A stretch of 64,000 nt of DNA from Enoplolaimus lenunculus (lineage: Eukaryota; Nematoda; Enoplea; Enoplida; Thoracostomopsidae). Positions 25,001 to 40,000 of this stretch are shown here, in pieces. The first letter of the stretch is position 1, and the number at the start of each line of letters is the position of its first letter. Both the position numbers and the translations under genes were made by a program. The stretch covers positions 111,568 to 175,567 of the forward strand of contig JASANG010000980.1 of NCBI GenBank assembly GCA_030248215.1. The letters are read 5' to 3'. The notes below the pieces were generated by a model. It made no database searches. It was not told where the DNA came from and worked only from the letters and a program-made list of their open reading frames with translations.

Positions 25001-28000
25001 GGGAACGATATATCGTCCTACAAGTCTTTAATATTTGCCATTCGTGTATTTTGTTTGAAAACTTTTAAAACTGTTTTAGCAACAATTGTATTTTTTTTCT
25101 ACATCAGCTGAGTTGTATACATTTTTTAGCACATTTAAGCACCTGGACCGTAATTTTTCAATGATTATTACCATGGCTTGTACGTTTTAACAAGAGTGGA
25201 TAATCGCTTTTTAACAAGAATGTGCAACTGGGCACATTATGTGTAGAAAAGAATGTACCCGGCACGCGTTGCGTTTTTGTCGCCCCCTTTACTTGGGGGG
25301 AGGGGGGTACAACCGGTGCGAACCATGGCACTTTATATATGCGGCGTCAAACATGCTCTCCTTATAGTTTAATTTAGGGGTGATCATGTGATTGCGACCC
25401 ACCTCTAAACAAGGGGGAATTGGCAAAAATGCAACGGTTATAGTAACTGATACGTTTTGAATTTAAACCAAGGCTTGCAAAGCGTACCGTAATTTAATTT
25501 CCGGTCGCTAACTTCGCAAATGTTCGAGTTCAGACCGGATCTACAATTCGTCGCCCGACAACTTTGTCACCCAACAGTGGTCCTAAAGCCTATAAATAAA
25601 TCTAAGCATAATCCTAAGTGTAATCCTAAGTCTAAACCTAAGCATAATGATGGGCGACAAATTGTCGAATTGATTGAGTTACTAATTACAAGTTGCCGGG
25701 CGACGAATTGTCCGGATACCGTTTGGACCATGGAATCCAGACGATTATTGTCAAACCTGTGAAAATGCACTTGTCCTTCAGAAATACCGGTGTCGTATCC
25801 GCGTATCACTTGTTGCAATAGCTGTAGCCAGCTTTGTATCCAAGCGGCGAGGTTTGAAAATTTTCAAAAAGGCGTTCAAAGATTCAATAAGGGCCCGGGA
25901 CCAAGTTGCCTACCGGAACTTCTATTCGGTTTGTCCTGAGTACGGACACACTGCTTGCATACTTCTTTGATTGCGGGCCATAAATGGCGGAAGTGAATTG
26001 CGGAACCGGAAAAGTGTTCTAAAACCCGGATGACGTCATTTGACGTTGAGGGTTTTAGTATGGTACAAGGTTTATTTTATGTTACATTTTACATGTAAAT
26101 AACTGTTCCGGTTGATATGTCAAAGGTTAGAATATCGGTTAATTGCAAAGCTACTGATACTTTTCTTGAAGTTTTAACGGTCAGAACAGCGTAAAAACGA
26201 CTAAAATATTGGTTTTTACGATAAAGCAGGGCCATAACCAAAGCGAACAAGGGCGCTGTGCCCCTGTGGAAGAGTTTTGGGCTTTCCAAAAATATTTTCA
26301 ACCTCGCTTGTAAATCAACAAAATCCCTTGTATGCCAACATTTTTAGCTGGCGGATGCACAAATGTGAGAAAAACTCACAAGCGAAACGAACCAGAAACC
26401 AAACTCAATTTTAGCGTTAAATCTTAAAACAAACTTTTAATTTTAATCCCTGTTGCGGAGGGAAGCGGATGCCAGGGAACCTACTCTTGGATCCACCAGT
26501 GGCCCCCAGCACCAAAATTAAATCCGGTCTAACTCGTTATCAGTAAGTAAGCCCTTAGCCATGTCAACATGCTATGGAACGCCAAAACCATTTCAGAATG
26601 GCCTTGCGGTCGTTGTTGTAAGGCCATACAAGACGATATGAGCCGTTTGTAAGTTTCGAAAAAATTTTCCGGAGGGGCTGTGTCTCTGGTTCACACTTCC
26701 CTCTGGTTCGTCTGGTTGCTGGCTTTTTCCGCTGTTTGGTTTTATACCAAAACCATATCAAATAGTTAGATTTTAGATTAAAATTTAAAAAATAGCCACC
26801 GCAATGCAAGATACAGGATTTAGAGGGAAGCCCGAAGAAAATTAAATTTGGGGGGACAGACATCGAATAATTTTGAGTCCCCCTATAATTGCAATTCAAA
26901 ATTGATTACTTTTAGAACGAGTCTGTTTGGGGGGGCAACAGCCAAATTTGTGGGTGGAGGGTGCACGGCTCCCCAGTGTCCCACCCCTGCGGGGACACCG
27001 GTTTCAGGTTTAATTTCAAGTTTTCGATTGGTTTGTTTGTTGTCAAACATCAGGTTTTGCCTTGTCCAGAGTTTGTGGGTTAATGGCAGTTAAAAAGCAA
27101 TTTAAATGCCAACGTCGTATGTATTACCAATAAACTGAACATATAGAACCAGCGGCCAATGTTACTTTTACGGCCGTAACAGTAGATTGAGCGTATTCCT
27201 AAGCCTAAGCCTAATGTTACTTTTATTGGCGTAACAGTAGATTAAGCGTATTCCTTAGCCTAAGCCTATTGTTACTTTTAGGAGCGTTACAGTAGATTAA
27301 GCGTATTCCTAAGCCTAAGCCTAATGTTACTTTTAGGGGCGTAACAGTAGATTAAGCGTATTCCTAAGCCTAAGCCTAATGTTACTTTTAGGGGCGTTAC
27401 AGTAGATTAAGCGTATTCCTTAGCCTAAGCTTATTGTTACTTTTAAGAGCGTTACAGTAGATTAAGCGTATATTACTAAACCTAAACCAAATCTAGAATC
27501 TAAATCTACTCTTTTATAGACCCACCAGAAAGCCGTCGAAAATTTCGAACAAACGAAATCACTTTTACAGGCCTTAGAATAACCTGCTGGATCGTGGAGT
27601 TCAAACAACAACTTCTCAACATTTCGATGTCAAATGCTGCTATAAACAGTTTTACCCCCACGAAACGAAGTCATGGCCGTGCCGTTGGTGTATATGTTGG
27701 CCAATGTAAAGAACAGGGGCAGAACAGTATTATAAACATATTCCTAAGCCTAAGCCTAAGCGTAAGAATGAGCATATTCCTAAGCCTAAGCCTAAGTCTA
27801 AGCGTAAGCCAAGCAAAAACATTAGTCTAAAGCTTAAGCTTACTCTATTTCAGTCTCACAGAAAAACGTTCCGCCCCTGAACTTTACATGGGCCTTTAGG
27901 TTAGATGGTTTGATTCGGGCACAACGGGGTCGATAACTGAAAAACTGGCAGTTTCAAATGTATACGGTTCTTACGTCAGGGCTGTACTTCTGGCAAAAGT

Positions 28001-31000
28001 TTTATTCAGGGCGAAAATGGCTTTTTTCGACGTTGTAAATGTGTTTTACACTGCAAAAAATGGTGAGTCAAATTGAATCTCTCCGAAATAGGCTTTTCCG
28101 AACTACACAAACTGAGTCAAATTCGACTCCGCCAGAGTCAAACGTGCGACTAAGTGAGTCAAGTTTGTCGCTATCGGAGTCGAATTTGACTAAATATGCG
28201 TTGTTCTGTAGAGCCTATTTCGGAGAGAATCAATTTTGCTCACCATTTTTTGCAGTGTACAGCTATTTTACATCGTTGCATCGTAATTCTCGTGACAAAA
28301 ATTCGGGCAAACTCGGTAAAACACAAGAGTCAATTATGACTGTTTTTACAAGAGTGTGCAACTGGGAACATTCTGTGTAGAAAATAATGTAAACAGATCA
28401 TGTTGCGATTTTAGCAGTCCCACGTATTTAAGGAGTGGAGTATGTTGCACTAATATTTTGGTTTACTATGTGGTTTAACTGGTGACGGTCCATCAATTGA
28501 AGGGGTGGTCGGCCAAAAATACAATGAGCGCTGGTACATTTTGTTGTACCATCTAACACCCGAGTCGTTGCACATTTTTGTTTAAGAATGATCATCCACT
28601 GTTGGTTGTACCAAGAGTGCATGATACAAGAGAAGGCAACTCTTGTTCGTTCCGCATGCCACAAAAACTACCAAAGGGGGTAGGCCAAAAATACAATACG
28701 ACCGGTGGTACATTTAGTAGCATGCGCAACCAACAAGAGTTGTCATACTCTTGTATTATGCACTCTTGGTACCACCAAGAGTGGATGATCATTCTTAGAC
28801 AAGAGTGTGTAACTTACTTGCGTTCGGTACAATGTGTACCATCGCGCATTGTATTTTTTGGAAGACCCCTCAGTTGGGATTATCACCACTTACGACACAT
28901 TGCAATCCAAAATATTAGTACAACGTACCCCCTAAATAAGGGGTATGGCAAAAACCGCAACGTGCGCTGGGTGCATTCTTTTCTACACACAATGTATTCA
29001 GTTGCACACTCTTGTTTAAGAGTATCATTCTTGGTAAAATGTATTATTTCTGGTAAAGAAAAGTACTTAAAAAACCAAATTATTTGGGAGTTTGAACCCA
29101 TACGACCGGTAAGGCCTTTTATTGCTTGTAGCATCGCTGATATACCCACGATATATCAAAAAAATTGTGACGTCATCCAACAAGCATAACGTCACCCAGA
29201 GGATATATTCTGAATATGAACCCAGGCATACGAGCAAACACAGAATAAAATAAGAACTAAACTATAGCCTAACCATTTAGCTGTTAGCTGACAGTTCAAC
29301 TAAGCTTAAACTGAAGCTTAGGCTTGTATTCTCAAATGTGTATAGCAACTATCATCAGTTAGTAACAGGTTTTCAAACTCGCTAACTATTGCAGTTGCTG
29401 AACTCATCAATTACTACAGGAGTAGTGCAAATCAAATGCAAAAAAATGAGCGATATTTGCAGTGTTAGCATTCCCATTGCTCAAAGGTTCAAAAACGATA
29501 TCACCAACTGGTTATAGGTGCTATACACATTTGAGAATACGGTCGCTAAACTGAAGTATAAAAAACGAAACCTCACTGTAATGAATAGTTGAAATTCAAG
29601 CATGTAGTACAATCTAAACTTTAGCTTATCGCTCTTAGGGTTAAGCTTTACTGTTCATGACGTCTGCCGTCGTCTGTCACCGTTCGTGCATTGCCACCCG
29701 GCACAGCATCAGGACCGTAGCCAGCCCACCTTGCTAGGGAAGGGGCTAAAAAATTTTTTAGGACGGGCATTTAAAGGTTTTCAATGACTTACAAGCAAGG
29801 TTACAAATCTTCTAGGGAAGGGCAAGATTTTTCCATGGGGGCTGAGCCGCTTCTGCCCCCACCCCCCTTTGGCTACGGGCCCGCACTACATTAATTTGGA
29901 AACAGTTTTTCACTTGTAGTGCCGCATGAGATGAATAGCGCCGCTGTAAGATGTAGGCCCACGTTTGAGCCAGAGCTTAAATATACGACCGCAAATCTAA
30001 AGTCAAATCGTAAGCAAGTTCCAATACATACATTGCATTTATCCGGGCCTGCAGCCAGAGAGGGCCAATTGGACGTGGCAGGGTGCGACCGGATATTAAT
30101 TTACCGGATACCAAAACCGAATACGGATATTGAATTTTTACTGAAACAGGAACCTGGTACCGGATATTGTATATGTTAAAATAATTTATTTTTTCGCTGA
30201 ATTTTGACCGTGTTCAAGGTTTTAGTCTGTTGTAAAGTTCATAATTGCTGCTCATAAACTGAAATTATATAATGCAAAAATGCGTTTTGCTTGTAACTCG
30301 TCGAAAACCCTTGTATGTCCCACCTGAACAATGATTAGCCCCCGTTGCAATGGGAGCTGACTACGTGTTTGAACTCATAGCAAAATTGAATTTCTATTTT
30401 TGGTCCCTTAGGAATGTCTTTTTTATCTGTAGTCCGATGTTTTTAGTTTTACTTTTTTATTTCGTGAATTGTTTTTTACTTGTTTTAAGTATTTTTTGTA
30501 ATTTACGTAAAACAATTAGCCAATCAGATTTAGGCATTCTTGCAAAAACACTCAGGCAGCTGACGGGGTTTCATACGCCCCCCGACGTCAAATTTTTTTG
30601 TGATAAAATGGTAAGGTCCGCTTTACAATTTTTCGCCCTCAGCAATTTTTTGGAGATAACAGGATAAGGTCCCTACCTTACAATTTTTGTGTTTCATAAC
30701 AAATACGAGCCCGCCTCGCGTATAAAATGTTTGAATCCGCCTCTTGTAAGTATTATGACTATATATTCATAAGATTAGCTGCAGATCTAGCATTTTTAAA
30801 GTAGGGGGAATACCAGCTAATGATTAGGCAGCATGGATATATCAGGGTCCAACCGGAATTCCTGTTCCGGCCAGAATTCCTACAAAAATTCAATTTCAGT
30901 TTCTGTTTCCGTTCCTACATTCAAAGATGCAGGAACGGGAATTTTTTTACGGCGTTGTGTCTAATTATTCCTGAACGTTTAAATATTGGAAACTTTGTCT

Positions 31001-34000
31001 TTAAAAAATTGTTATTTCGATATGAAGAGTGTTTTTTCCATTTACTTTCAATTTTGTTAATAAACTGTTTCTGTTGTGTTTTCGCAAAACTTGATGATGA
31101 TGATGATGATGATGATATACGCCAAAAAAATCAACAAAACTCAATAATGTTGTCCGAACACAAAACGAGATTCAGTATGGAAGTTCGTATCTTTGTCAAT
31201 AATCAGTAGAATATTGTTGTAACCGGAATAAAGTTGTCAAAAGTTAGATTTCATTCCGTTAAGGACATCCGTAGGGATATTTCGGTGTTTTGGATATATT
31301 TTAGAATTGTATAGTTTGTAAAATGGCATTGGGGTACCATAGTCGATTAGTTACAAGTTTTGAAAGGCCGGATATATGGAGGCTTGAACGCTGGTAAATA
31401 CAAGCGGGGGCACGTAGGATTAGCCCCCAACGGAGACCTCCATCGAAATGTTGTATTAATGACTTAGCATTAAAATTGTGTTTGGATTCTGGTTGTTTTT
31501 GCTCTGTCACAGAGTTGTTTAATTGTACCACTTCGCGTTACCCACTCAGGTCAAGAATTTCGGCCCAAAGATCAAGGGCGGAACGTTTGGCTTAAGCCTG
31601 TTACTAATTTTTTGCTTGGCTTAGGCTTAGGCTTAGGAATATGCTTTATAATACTGTTCCGCCCCTGTTCTTTACATTGGCCAGAATTTCTGCATTTGCT
31701 TATCAGTTTGGTCCCATGTACAGATCAGGGGCGGATAGTTATTCTGTGGTGCTAGAATAGAGTAAGCAAAAGCTTTAGACTTATTTTTTGCTTGGCTTAG
31801 TTTTAGGCTTAGACTTATTTTTTGCCTGGCTTAGTTTTAGGCTTAGGCTTAGGAATATGCTCATTCTTGTGCTTAGGTGAAGGTTTAGGTGCCGACTTTG
31901 GCTTAGAAGTATGCTTTATAATACTGTACCGCCCCTGTTCTATACATTGACCAGCATTTCTGGATATGCTTATAAAAAATTTTTAACTTACAGTACCGTC
32001 CGGCATCCTGATATGTACAGCAACAGCCTAATTGTAAACACTGTAAATATGGTTGTTAGATATGACCGGTGTGTTACTTTCATAATTGAATGCATACGTA
32101 AACAAACCTTGTGGAATAGGCTGTATTTCTCGGTGGGAAAATGCCATTTTCGTTCGCTGACCCTGGCTGTACATACTGTTGCCTTCAAATCAAGCTTTAT
32201 ACTACCGTTTGAACTGTTTTAAATTTACAAAATACGCAGCATCTTTTGAAACAATTTTTAAAATCCCGTGAGAAAATTGAAATTTACCGATTTGGTTACG
32301 AAATATTTGGTTTGAAATTGATTTTAAAATTCACCGCGTATTTGACATTTTAAGAAGATAATAGAGCCGGGATTAAGAGGGGATATAAACTCAAATCAAC
32401 GAGTCTCAGGTTTAAGGCAACTCTGGCAAGTGTGAAATTTTGTTTGACCTATTAGGTCAAAATTTGGTAAAATATTTATTTTTACAGTTTCCAAATAACT
32501 TAGGGTGCGTCTATTACAGCTTGTCGAGCCCCGGCCTCCGGCCAAGGGGTAGCTTAAACTACGTATTACGCAATACGTCTAGAAATTTACAAAAGATCAT
32601 AAATAAATAAAAAAATATATTTATTTAATATTTGTTGTTTATTGGTTTTGTTAAAAAGTCTGGTTGGGTAATATATTTTACTTAAATTTCAGACCCAAAA
32701 CACTATTTATAGTCCGCTGAAATCTAAGCCTAATAGTCATACTGTTTAGTAAACCGAAACTGGTGTATACTAAGAATAAATAAACTGAATATATGTCGTA
32801 GCTCTAGCCATAATTCAGCCCAGTTCCGAATTGAGCTAGTTCAGTGCAGAATTACGACTTGGGATAGGCCACAGTGTAATTCTTTCACTGCTACAAGTAC
32901 ACGCCTTGTGATTGGTTACTAACTTAATGCCATACTCAAATACTATTAGCTGATACAAATACGTTTTTCTGATTGGCTACGTAATCGCTAAATGTTGGCT
33001 ACCACACAGGTTGTTTTACGAAGCTATTAAGTTTGAATCAAGCAGGCTTACGTATATCGACTGACCAATCAGAAAACGCGCAGCTGTATAAGACATAATT
33101 CTGTACTGGGATAGCCTGTGTAGTTCCGCTTTGAACTTGCAAAATTTGGAATTGGACTGAATTACGACTTGGGTTGCGACCGATACACATCGAAATTTCC
33201 GTACAGAAGTGATATTATTCGTACTCTTACAGATTTTAGAATCTTGAAAGATTTGAGTCTAAAGAAATAAGTTTACACTTTCAGGAAGTGAAATTTTCGC
33301 TAAATTTACTCGGATATACAAAGGATATGAACCTTGATTTGGCTTGGGTAGAATTGATCGGAAATTTCATATCTTGTCAACTACACAGCTGGAACAGCGA
33401 CCGCCATAGCGATATAATTTAAGACTTTCAGATTTTCAGACGAGAACGGTCTACCACTGCGCGACACTGCCCGTCTCCAAACGTCGATTTTAAACATCCA
33501 CTCTATATTTAGACATATTTCTTCATCGGTAAGCCTGGCCCGCAGCCAAATATGTCCTGGGGGGGCGGCTTCGCCCCTAGAACCATTTTACGCCCCCCTC
33601 TAATAAAGCTTCGAACTAAATTGTACGTCAAAACGTTTGCATGATTAAATATTTTAACCCTATTTTGCATGTTGAGCTGGCTAAAACGCCGGTGGTAGGA
33701 ATACTGTGCTTTTTAATTATGTGCCGTTCACATTATAAATCTCGGGCTGGCCACAAAATGTGCCCTTAGCCCGAGAGTTAACGAGTGGTCGCTAATCCAC
33801 CCTCAAAGAAAATTTGTCGTTGATCCTACATCAACGAGTGGTTTGTGACACACGTTGAGGTAGGGCCAGCAGAAATTTTGCGTTGAGGTAGTTTCAACGC
33901 GTGACAGCACTGTAAAAAATGGGGAGTCAAATTGACTCTCTCGGAAATAGGCTTTTCCTAACAACACAAACTGAGTCAAATTTGACTCCGCCAGAGTCAA

Positions 34001-37000
34001 ATTCGACTCACTGACCGGCTCAATGAACCGAATTTGACTCTGGCGGAGTCGAATTTTGACTTAGTTTGTGTAGTCAGGAAAAGCCTATTTCCGAGAGAGT
34101 CAATTTGACTTCCCATTTTTTTACAGTGAGGCGTTGTAAAAAAGTGTGGACCCTACCCGAACGGGTGGCACAACCACTTGCTCAGGTAGGGTCAACGGAA
34201 AGTTTTCGTTGACGTAAGGTCAGCGACCACTCGTTAACCCTGGGCTACGATAGATTTTGCTGGGAACGGCGCATTAGCATATGCATATATAATGGCACCA
34301 CCATAACTTTATAACTTTACAACCCCCTTGTAACTCATTTTTCAAAAAGTCTTAAAATATTGGAATTTCAAATTATTTATTTTCAAGTTCAGACAAACTT
34401 TTTTTCAACGGAAAATTCAATTGAAATTTGTCTATAAATTCTCTACTCTGTACGGCTGGGTTTCGGCGGCGGTGTTGTTTTTCCTTTGTTGAATTCAATA
34501 TTTAAAATTTTACCATATACTAAAATAAAACGAGAGTCAGGTTTTGACAGGTGTGGCATGTTTATATCGTTTGCCGACAAAAGCATATAATTTTTTCTCT
34601 ATTGCCAGCTCGCGTAGTGTATGCTTGAATGAGTCTTTAATTTCGAACCGGTCGGTCGTACCTATGCCAACGTCGGCATTTTGGTTCTTTCATAATGTTT
34701 TTAAAATTATAAAATTTAAAAAATAATTTTAAAATTAAAAAAAAAACTAAACTTTGTATTTAATAAATACGTTTGTGGTGTAAAATTGTATTTCGATTTT
34801 AATCAGGGGTACAGTGAGCATGACTCATGTAACGATCAGGAGCGGAACGTTTTTTCGGTGGGTCTTTGGCAGGGTGCAACCGTTGGTGAAAAATACCGAA
34901 GCAGGAGCAGTAGCCGGAGCCGGATGTCAGCGCAACTTGCCGGACCGGAGCCGGAGCCGGGGATGAAGCGAAATTAGGTAGTAAAAATGACGGTTAACTA
35001 GTTAATTTTAGCCAATATCTGCAATATGTTGTTAAGTTGTTTGGTTTTTTACGCTATAATTTTCTGTGAAATTTCGAAAATTGTTTCCTGAAAATAGACA
35101 CAAAAGTAAAACGAAACGCGCTAAACAGATCAATTTTGCAAAATTATGTGAACTTTTGCTACTGAAATTGCTGGAATCTTCGACAAAAATTCTACCGGAG
35201 TGGCCCTAGCCATATAGCGTACCCGACAAATATACCCGGTGGTCCGGTTGGAAACACGGCAACTCGAAAAACGGCAAAAATTAAGGTTTTTCAGTACTTT
35301 GATGGTTCCTAAAATATGATTCTGGCTTTGTGATAGCTTCGTTCGTGAATATCTCTTCATGAGACAATCAGAGATTTGATTGCTAGTAGATTTGACTATT
35401 TTTCTACACTGTAAATTTCAGTGAGTTGATTTTAACTCAGAATGAGTGGAATCCGCTCAGAAGTCTGAGCTCTGAATTAGGTTTTTCAGAACTCAAAATT
35501 CTGAATTGATTCAACTCGTTCTGAATTAATAAATTAACGCAGAATTAAATCAGCTCAGTGTGAGTTAATGTTCACTGATTTTTAATTCAGAAACACGCAA
35601 AATTATCCAATTCTTCCTCTCAGTTGATTAATCAACTCATCGGAATTTACAGTGTAAAAGTGTAGATTGAATGACTGCTTTGTGTCAAAATATCACAGCA
35701 GGTTTTGTTACCTGTCTGCCCACGGTGTCGATTTATATTGCGCTTGACTGGTATCTGTTACCACACTGTAAATTCAAGTGAGTTGATTAATCAACCCAGA
35801 GAATTAGTTGTTTTTGGTCATTTCTGAGTTAATAGTACTAAGTATTAACTCACTCTGAGATTATTTAATTCCAAAGGAGTGGATTAATTACCTCAGAATG
35901 AGTTAGATCCATTCAGAATTCTGAGCACTGAAAGACCTAGATTCTGAGCTCAGGAGTGGATGCAACTCATTCTGAGTTAAAGTCAACTCACTGGAATTTA
36001 CAGTGCATGGGGCGACATGAGAGTTTAATTGAGAATAGACATATTTACCCTCAAAATTGTTCGGTGCCCCCAAATGTTATTTTTTGCCGACGCGCCTGAC
36101 TTAAGCATGGATGTCTTGATCGTACCAACTTTGACTACACTGTAAATTTCACTGAGTTGACTTTAATTCACATTGAGTTGAATCAATCAGTCTGAGTTAG
36201 GACTATCAGAACTCAGAATTCGGAGTAGATTCAATTCATTCTGAGTTAATTAATTACCTCACCCAGAGTCAACTCAACTCAGAGCAAGAATAAACTCAAC
36301 TCAGCGTGAGTTAATATTTACTGATATTAATTCAGAAATAACGAACTCGCAAGCTGAATTGATCTATCAACTCATTGGAATTTACAGTGAAACACACAAG
36401 AGGTCCAAGGTCTGATTCACGGTGTGATCCTAAACTTCGGGTCGACCCTATTGTTCTAACATGGAACTTTCTAGACTTATTCGTTTATAGCAAATAATTT
36501 CATGGGCTGGTGTACCAACAGTATTTAAATCAGGTTTTAAAGGGTCGTTTTAACAGTTTATGACACAGTTCCGGGCTGGGTGCCAGACAGCAGGCGCCCC
36601 TTAGCCAAGCTCACCTTTCTGGGAGTGGGTTAAACATTTTCAGGAGGGGCATACAAGCGTTTTCGGTGACTTGCAAGCATGGTTAAAAATTATCTAAAGA
36701 GGGGGCACAATTTACTAAGGGCTCAGCCCCCCTCCTGTCCCACTTGGCTACGGGCACGGTGCCGGAGCGAGGCCAGCATTTCATTCCGAGTGGGTATAAC
36801 TTCGATTAAGAACTGCGGTTTGAGAAACGTCCTATTTGTCCCCTTTGAGCAAAATTTCAAGGTTTTACTCTCGATCTGGGTGCCTCTCTGATATAAGCCC
36901 TGGACCGGGTTAGCCATGGTATAGATGAGGGTCGTAACACTGTATAAGCATACTGCTAAGCTAAATAACCCGAATCCTAAGTCTCAGCGTTAAGATAAGC

Positions 37001-40000
37001 ATATTCCGAAGACGAAGCAAAAATTACACTTAAGGCTTTATCAGCTCACTGGCATACGGCCCGCCCCTCCAAACACAGCTGAGCCACTGGGTGGGTAAGT
37101 ATAATTGTTAGGGTCAACAGCATTTAATAACATGCTTTTCATTGGTCAAATGTAAAGAATTTAAAGGAAAAATAAAGGTAAATAGGTAATATAATGAGCC
37201 ATAAATGAAATGTTCGATGGAGGTTGGGTAGAAAGTCAAGTATGTGTTGTTTATATAAATATAAATACAGACATATATAATATATAAATATAAATATATA
37301 TTATATATAATATATATTAAGTTTAGCAACTTAAATCTGAATTTGCATTGTTTTGCGACATTTACTATTTTAAAATAGCAAATTCCTTACAGCTGTAGAG
37401 CCCTATTCGCACGTGCAAGTTTTTGCTCCGAGAACTTGCAGCTGCAAGTTGCACTTGCAAGTTTTGTTCAAAATCCCGTTCAAAAATTTACAGCTGCAAA
37501 TAATTCATTAAAAATCATGGTTAGGAATTTAGTTCACATGTGTGAATAACCATGCGACTTCACTGAATTTATTGCAACCGCTTTTTCATTGGCTGATGAA
37601 AAAATGCAAGTTCTGTGTGCAATTTGTAGCTGCAAGTTCTCGCTGCAACAACTTGTACGTGTGAATAGTGCTTAAGAAAGTATAACCTTGGACTCAAAGT
37701 AAAATGTTGGTTCTATTTACAACCTAACCAAACCCCCCCCCCTGGTCGGAAGCTTATGTTATTGCGAACCTTTGCACAATTTTTATTACTATCTTTAGGT
37801 TTGAGCTGGTCAGGTTGTGCAATTTTGATATGTTTACCTTTGAACAGCGCCGCTGGCAAAATTTTTTCGAAAATTGATCAGTGAAAAACATCGCAAGCGA
37901 AACGAGCGAGAAACCATACGTAATTTTTGTATATAACGTAAACTATGACGCAAGTACTGATTCCGATTGGAGGGGGTGCGGCCCCCCTGTTTCCCCCCTC
38001 GGTACGCCCCTGCTCAGCGTAGAATATTCTCGTGCCATATTCTACTGTACAGTAAACATTTTTCGTTTTATAAACCTGAAATAAAACAGTCGGGGCGTAT
38101 ACAGGTTTTATGTTTACTACACAAATCTAAATCACTAAGTATTTAGGGGGTTGTACAATTCGTACAAAATCTTATTAGAAATTTTAATAATCATTTGTCT
38201 TAAGTGAATAAAAATGTTTTGAGACTGTTACAGAGGGATTTAATACTGAAACAGAGAGCATGACCAACGTCATAAATCGCTCAAAAAATTGTCCATCCGT
38301 ACTGCTAAAAAATTCTAAATTTGCGTTTTGGTGGAAACCAAAGGCGGGGGCATAATAGGATGCGGTCCCCCCCATCAAAATTTCTCAGTACGCCACAGAG
38401 GCTGAGCTGCAACTTTTGACAGACCCAATCGTACCAATTACTTCAAAGCAATTTAATTGTTTTCTATTTCATTTGTATTCGCTTGAATGATATTTCAAAA
38501 ACCCGGCAGATTTCGTTCCGCTTGAACTAAAATTTAAAATACTCATTTTCAGATAATACACATACATATATACAATATATATATATATATATAATATAAT
38601 ATATAATATATATTATATATAAATATATGTATATATATCTATATATTTACATACATATATATATATATATAATCTATGAAAGGTTCACCGCAGGGGATAA
38701 GGGCACAACACCACGCATTTCAACTTTGTTCTTGGCAGATAAAGTGCTTTAACTTATTAAATAATCGTTAACAATTTACCAACTCTATTTTAAAAGCCAA
38801 TATTTTAGCTGTTTTTTTGACTCTGGCCCCACAGCGATTTTCAAATTTTTGAGTTTTGCTGTCCCTCGACAAAATGAAACACCCCTAAAAGTAACATGGT
38901 CAGTAAATACTTGTGTACTGAGTGTTTAAGTTTTTGCGAAAAACCTTATGCGCTGTCGGTGGACAGATATGGTTTTATACCCAAATGTGTCTAAGGAGGT
39001 TGCATAAAAATAGCGTAAACATTTAGAAAATATGCGATTGCAGTTTAGTAAATTTGTTGACAATTAGCGATAGGTGCTACCAAGAGTGCATGATACCCTT
39101 TAACAAGAGTATGCAACTGCGTACATTCTATGTAGAAAAAAATGTACCCATCGCGCGTTGCATTTTTGGCTTACCCTCCCGTATTTGGGGGGGTCAAAAT
39201 CTCCATCGATGTTGAAATTCATGTGCTATTGTATATACTAAAATGTGGTCCGATTATATTTTCGGTGTTGGCTGGCGGATACACATGTAAAATGAACGTA
39301 AAATTGACCCCCCCCCCAAAATGAGGGGGGGGTTATCCGAAAACCTAACGCGTGCCGGTACATTCTTTAATGCACAGAATGTACCCAGTTGCACACTCTC
39401 GTTAGAGTGATCATCCACTCTTGGTGCTACACACATTTCAGAATATAATGACCAAGATGGTTCGAGCAGATATTTTATAGTTAAAATTTATGACACTTTT
39501 GGACAAAATATTTTATTTCTATAGTTGTCCAGTCAGTCATATGGCTTTGTATTTTTCCAAACGATCTCAATTCTTCAATTCAGGGTTATTTTTTTAGGAA
39601 AAAAATTATGACCGGAAAAAATGAATTTGTTTCCATTTTTTTCCGGAAAAAATGGAAAAAATACATTCTTTGTCTGAGTGATCGGTTATCCCACCATAAG
39701 CCGGCGTTTGCCCGAAGTGCTTACATTTTGAAACTTTTTGCATATTTGAACTTCTGATGGCAATCCCTGATCATTCCAAGCCCAAATCTGAATTTTTGAA
39801 AAATTCGGTTTTTATCAAGGCCACAAGTTCAGCCACTTGGGACCCAAAAATTTTTTCAATAAGTTGGACAAGTTATATATCACTAACTCCTTAGCCAGAC
39901 GTCTGATTGGGAAACATTTAACAATATTCGTCTTAGCTCCGTAACCTGTGATAAATGTCATATAATTTGTATAATTTTTTGACAAAATTTTTTGGGTCCA

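Noticed and set aside
28578-29189. 203-codon frame
   Set aside because: Lies across inverted L-type repeats, equally open on the other strand, no known domain.
30350-30667. Hydrophobic 105-codon frame resembling a membrane protein
   Set aside because: AT-rich T-run translation that runs into a dispersed repeat; no family resemblance.
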